NCBI RefSeq assembly: GCF_945859685.1
Contig: NC_079147.1
Span: 183,503,174-183,567,173 of the forward strand
Direction of reading: 5' to 3'
DNA length: 64,000 nucleotides
DNA from: Eupeodes corollae
Lineage: Eukaryota; Arthropoda; Insecta; Diptera; Syrphidae
In this document: piece after piece, positions 60,338-64,000 of the stretch
Layout: every line of letters begins with the position of its first letter
How positions within the stretch are numbered: the first letter of the stretch is position 1
Made by a program: the position numbers and the translations under genes
The notes under the pieces: model-generated
What the model was told of the DNA's origin: nothing
Seen by the model: only the letters and a program-made list of their open reading frames with translations
Database searches by the model: none

Positions 60338-61230
60338 CAGGGTTTTCCATTTTGGGGATATGAAATATTTTTTTTTCATAATATTTCTTTTCAATTATAA
60401 AGTTTGAACGTTGATAATTATGGGTAAAACAATAAATCATTCAAATGAACACCACGCGAATTGCTGCAAGCGTCGAGTCTTGTGAGGTAATTTTTGACCA
60501 TTTTTTGGGTCATTCGGTATCTCAGCCATAGCTTGACGAATGTTAGTTTTTAAATTCGCAAGAGTTGAAAGTTTATCTGCATAAACACGGTCTTTGGCGT
60601 AGCCTTACAAAAAGAAATGCTAGTGGTGTCAAATCGCAAGATCTTGGGGCCAGTTGATATCGCCTTGGCAAGAAATGACTCGGCCAGGAAATTTCTCTTG
60701 CAATAAAGCTATATTCGCTCGAATTGTTTGGCATGTGGCACAATCTTGTTGAAACCACATGCTCTCCAAGTCGTCTTTGTCAATAGCAGAAGAAGTAAGT
60801 AAGCCTATTCACCAAATATGCGACGTTTTGGTAGGTCATTTCGATTCAATTTTTGTACCAACAGTATTTTGAAAGATTCACACCTAATCCTTTCGCGAAA
60901 TTATCGACGTAAAAGAGTTCCAATTGCTGTGTATGGAGCCAAATCGATAATTTAAGGTCATCACCAAAACTGAACGATACACCTGTAATATACGCCCTAG
61001 GTTTCACTCTACATAAGCGTGTTGGTAGTTCAATGCCCAAAAATGTAAATTTGGTGTGAAATTTTATCACAAAATCCCGAATAGCCTCCTCAGTAAGCTG
61101 ATTAAATTGATCATAAAATGGAAGAAGTGCAAATGTAGTTCGTTTTTAAGACGATTCGTGGTAAAATTAAGGACGAAACTGAAATGACACAAAACATGAA
61201 ACTAACGTGAGCTGTCAAAACCGAAAGTGC
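60338..61230 (-). mobile_element. Mariner-like element, degraded copy D
   Basis: The left end CAGGGTTTTCCATTTTGGGG follows TA. On the minus strand, STRLCHMPNNSSEYSFIARE (60755-60700, a shifted second-Asp block), QLAPRSCDLTPLAFLF (60645-60610) and a C-terminal tail with SQDSTLAAIRVVF (60470-60440) are transposase. The right end shares ATAAAATGGAAGAAGTG with copy A (4608) but no right TIR is visible. Stops abound. Confidence 0.75.
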
Positions 61231-61249
61231 AAAAAGAAAATAGCAACAA

Positions 61250-62330
61250 AATCGCAACAAAGTATAAATAAGTTCCGAGACTTTATTTATTTGGGAACAT
61301 GCCCAAGATATTTGAATACTATATCTTTCTGTTCCATTCCATATCGTTGTTTAGTTGCTCTCGTAGAGTCCTTTCAGCTTATTCAATATTTTTGTGGATA
61401 TGCCTAAGCAGCTTAGCTTGTAAAAAAATGCATTCCGCTTAATTGAATCGAAAGCTGACTTGAAGTCAACGAAGAAATTGTATAACTTCTTTCCTTTCGT
61501 TAGGACTGATCTGACAATACACGTCAAAGAAAAGATATTGTCCGCCGTTGAGTATTGTTTTTTGAAACCAGCCTGATATTCGCTTAGCAGATTGTTATCT
61601 TATCTTGAACCCATAGCGTAATTCTGTCTTAAATTACACCTGTAAAGATTTTCATGACAGAGTTTATAAAAGATATGCCACGATAGTTTGTTGGTTCGTT
61701 TACGTCACCTTTTTGGAAAATTGGGAAAATGATATTCGTTCAAAAACTTTCTAGAAAGTCATCGCTCATGAAGATGTAGTTGTATGCATCTGTTAGTTTT
61801 ATTAAAATTAAAATTCATAGGGAACGCGATCATCTCCTGGAGCTTTGTTGTTTTTGCATCTCTGAAGAACAGTCACTACTTCTTGAATTGTGAATTTCGA
61901 ATTCAGAATTTCGTTTTCAATCCAAGGATAAACAAACTGTATTTGAAAAGGTCTTTCTGGCCCTCCTAGTAATCGTTGAAAATGATCTGCTAATAGTTCC
62001 GTAGTAATTTCGGTTTTCCTAACGAAAGGTACTCCATTTAGTTATCACGCCAATTTCCAAAAAGAGTTGCTATCTCTTACTGCGTTCAGCCTTTCCATGA
62101 GGGAAAGGGAATATTGTTTTTGTTTTTCCTTGCAGAGATTTTTGTAAGCCACATTTTCGTTTTGGTACATCACATTGGCTGAGTTTGAATTGATTGCCCT
62201 GACTAGCTTAAGAACCCTGAAATATTTTTTCCTAGCTGCTTTACATTCTGCATCAAACCATGGAATGGTAGGCGGCTTGTTCGACACATGCAACCAATTG
62301 AATACTATAATACTTTAATGTTTTGAATAA
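61250..62330 (-). mobile_element. LINE remnant, pre-RT and RT start
   Basis: The open stretch 62293-62045 reads PPTIPWFDAECKAARKKYFR, YKNLCKEKQKQYSLSL, DSNSFWKLA, the linker between endonuclease and RT. Then ITTELLADHFQRLLGG (62005), RCKNNKAPGDDRVPYEF (61860-61810) and, in shifted frames, FFVDFKSAFDSIKRNAFFYK (61480-61420, palm A) follow. It is the same kind of element as 32560-35240. Confidence 0.8.
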
Positions 62331-64000
62331 TTTGTATATAAGTACCACAGTTTATAGGATATTAGCCCAAAATATATCTCCAGTAATTCATTGATCAATT
62401 ATGAAATGGGTTACTGGGTAATTCGAACAAAAAAAATCAAATCTAATATCCATTCACAATTTATTATGTTAGTGAACAATTATTGAAGTCCTTACAATTT
62501 ACACACTTTTAAAATAATATCTCTTATTTTTGCGAATATCCTATTCATGAGCCTCTAAAAATCCCACAGTAGTTGAAATGCGTTTATTGCCGAACTTAGT
62601 CGCAAAATTGCGAATTACGTAACATTTGCTTCAAAGCTCAACTTTCGGACATAATACTCACGATATTTTGTTTTAAAACTCAACTCACCAACTCAGCACA
62701 ATCTTAACTTAACATCTATTCCTATATCCATTAACTGGAACTGTGTTAATCAGATACTATACCTTATTAGCAAATATAAACTTTTGCAAAATAACTTTTC
62801 TAATAACACATCTCTCTCCTCCATCTGCCATTATCCCCTTTACACTATACGCCTTGGTTGATGATTGACCAAGTGACCATTATAGTTCAACGAACTGCAA
62901 TTTTATCGTAGTTGTAGCTTCGGTGGACGGTTCACAGTGGATTCCCTATTCAAGCACCATGATTAAAACAACCAAATCCACCAACCTTCACACGGTAAAG
63001 AGTGAACGAACTAAATCACATACAATATCGACTCACTATTATTTATCATCGACTCGTTATAATCCCATTATGTGTAGGTACCTATTAAGCAACGATGACA
63101 CGATGCAAGGTTTAATGACACGTTCCACCGCTGCAGTTGCGTTGACATGAAAAACATCTGCTATACTATCACACATTCGTGATGGAGCATCCATTGATGC
63201 ATTCATTAAACCATCAAATAGTTGATGGTGTATCTGTCATTAAACTACAACAGATGTGTCAAATTTGTTGCATTTATGACACACGCAACAAATGCATTAG
63301 TGGGATACTAATTAGATTTCGGGTATATTTTATAATTGATATAATCTCCATTCTCTCAATTTTGTTTAAAATACAATTTTAATTTAATTTTATGTGTATA
63401 TGTTTGAATGTTAATACTCCCCTTTACTTCATGTCATTCATACGAAACGAGAAACGTCATAATAAAATTTCTTTTATGTAAAATTGCAAGTGTGTAAACC
63501 ACATGCAAACACATACACTCCCATCACTCATCCGAAAATGCAGAACCCACTTCAACTTCAACTCAAACTCAATGAACCATCAAACCCGACTCATATTGGT
63601 CTGGCAGTAGTCGGTGCTCGGTTGGAAAAGTTTGACGGACAGAAACATCAAAAATCACAAAGACACCCAAAGTCTATGTCAATTTGATTGCAAAATAGAA
63701 TTTAACTGGTAGAACACGAAACCGGAAGTAGTTAATTGGTGATTGTCAAAACCATGACCGGAGAATAGAATTTAGTTTCCTTCTCTTGTTATTTTTTTTT
63801 TGTTAGTGTTTGTGTTTGCTTTTCTTTTTATTCTGTTTGTTTTGTCATTCCCGTTTTCCCTCCTTCTCCGGTACCTATATGTAGACCCAAACTCTTATAT
63901 ATCTGTCAGATTGCGTGACAGAAACTATGCTGTCCTTTGTTCCTGTCACTCAACTCCCTAGAGCACCCCTTTCCCCGCTTTTAATCGTTGCCGTGTTGTT
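62331..64000. other. Intronic DNA, nothing recognised
   Basis: There is no gene. 63170-63290 is rich in TGATG/CATCA words that can pair. The end of the window is pyrimidine-rich with one GTCCTT at about 63935. Confidence 0.45.

Overview
This window looks like intronic DNA from a cyclorrhaphan (higher) fly. It is AT-rich, studded with ACATACATATGTATGT-type words, and full of decayed transposons of kinds common in Diptera. The only host protein-coding sequence I can defend is a pair of short exons at 35333-35529 and 35595-35859. They encode the prodomain of Kuzbanian, the ADAM10 metalloprotease that cleaves Notch. A 65-base intron separates them. No other kuz exon was recognised, so the flanking introns appear to run at least 35 kb upstream and 28 kb downstream.

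Three identical 73-nt tRNA-Phe(GAA) genes lie at 18503-18575 (+), 18930-19002 (-) and 31290-31362 (+). If the window is all kuz intron, these are nested genes.

Layout. 1-5000: LINE fragments and a mariner-like copy. 5100-11100: TE-poor intron holding a 542-base (ATTCT)n array and a strong excess of the word AAGGAC/GTCCTT. 11150-17500: a hairpin, a GTCAC dyad cluster, a mariner-like remnant and two LINE RT remnants. 18500-24800: tRNA pair, mariner-like copies, a 1.24 kb TIR element containing a fold-back, a Transib/RAG1-like transposase remnant, and two antisense LINE RT pieces. 24800-28400: TE-poor, again rich in AAGGAC. 28440-31400: LINE pieces, a SINE fragment and a tRNA. 32560-35240: an antisense LINE split by a MITE-like insertion full of CTGGTA/TACCAG words. 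35333-35859: kuz exons. 36040-39600: a mariner-like TIR element, a Tc1-like transposase remnant and a Helitron helicase remnant. 39600-42470: unassigned intron. 42480-51060: mariner-like copies (one holding a nested SINE), a tandem duplication, a CATCATATTGAT degenerate repeat and more LINE pieces. 51060-60330: mostly unassigned intron with a LINE RT/RNase H pair at 54-55.4 kb. 60338-62330: a mariner-like copy and an antisense LINE. 62330-64000: unassigned.

Every transposon coding region seen is broken by stops, frameshifts or deletions. The freshest insertions are two SINE copies at 48101-48411 and 49272-49366, with clean target-site duplications of 10 and 13 bp. Their 3' tail closely matches the 3' end of a LINE remnant at 44045, which suggests the LINE that mobilised them. 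I found no CRISPR, operon or prokaryotic feature and no complete undescribed protein system. The most unusual signals are the SINE/LINE tail match, the RAG1-like remnant, the fold-back, the CTGGTA element, the dispersed GGCGTATACGTA motif and the AAGGAC clusters.
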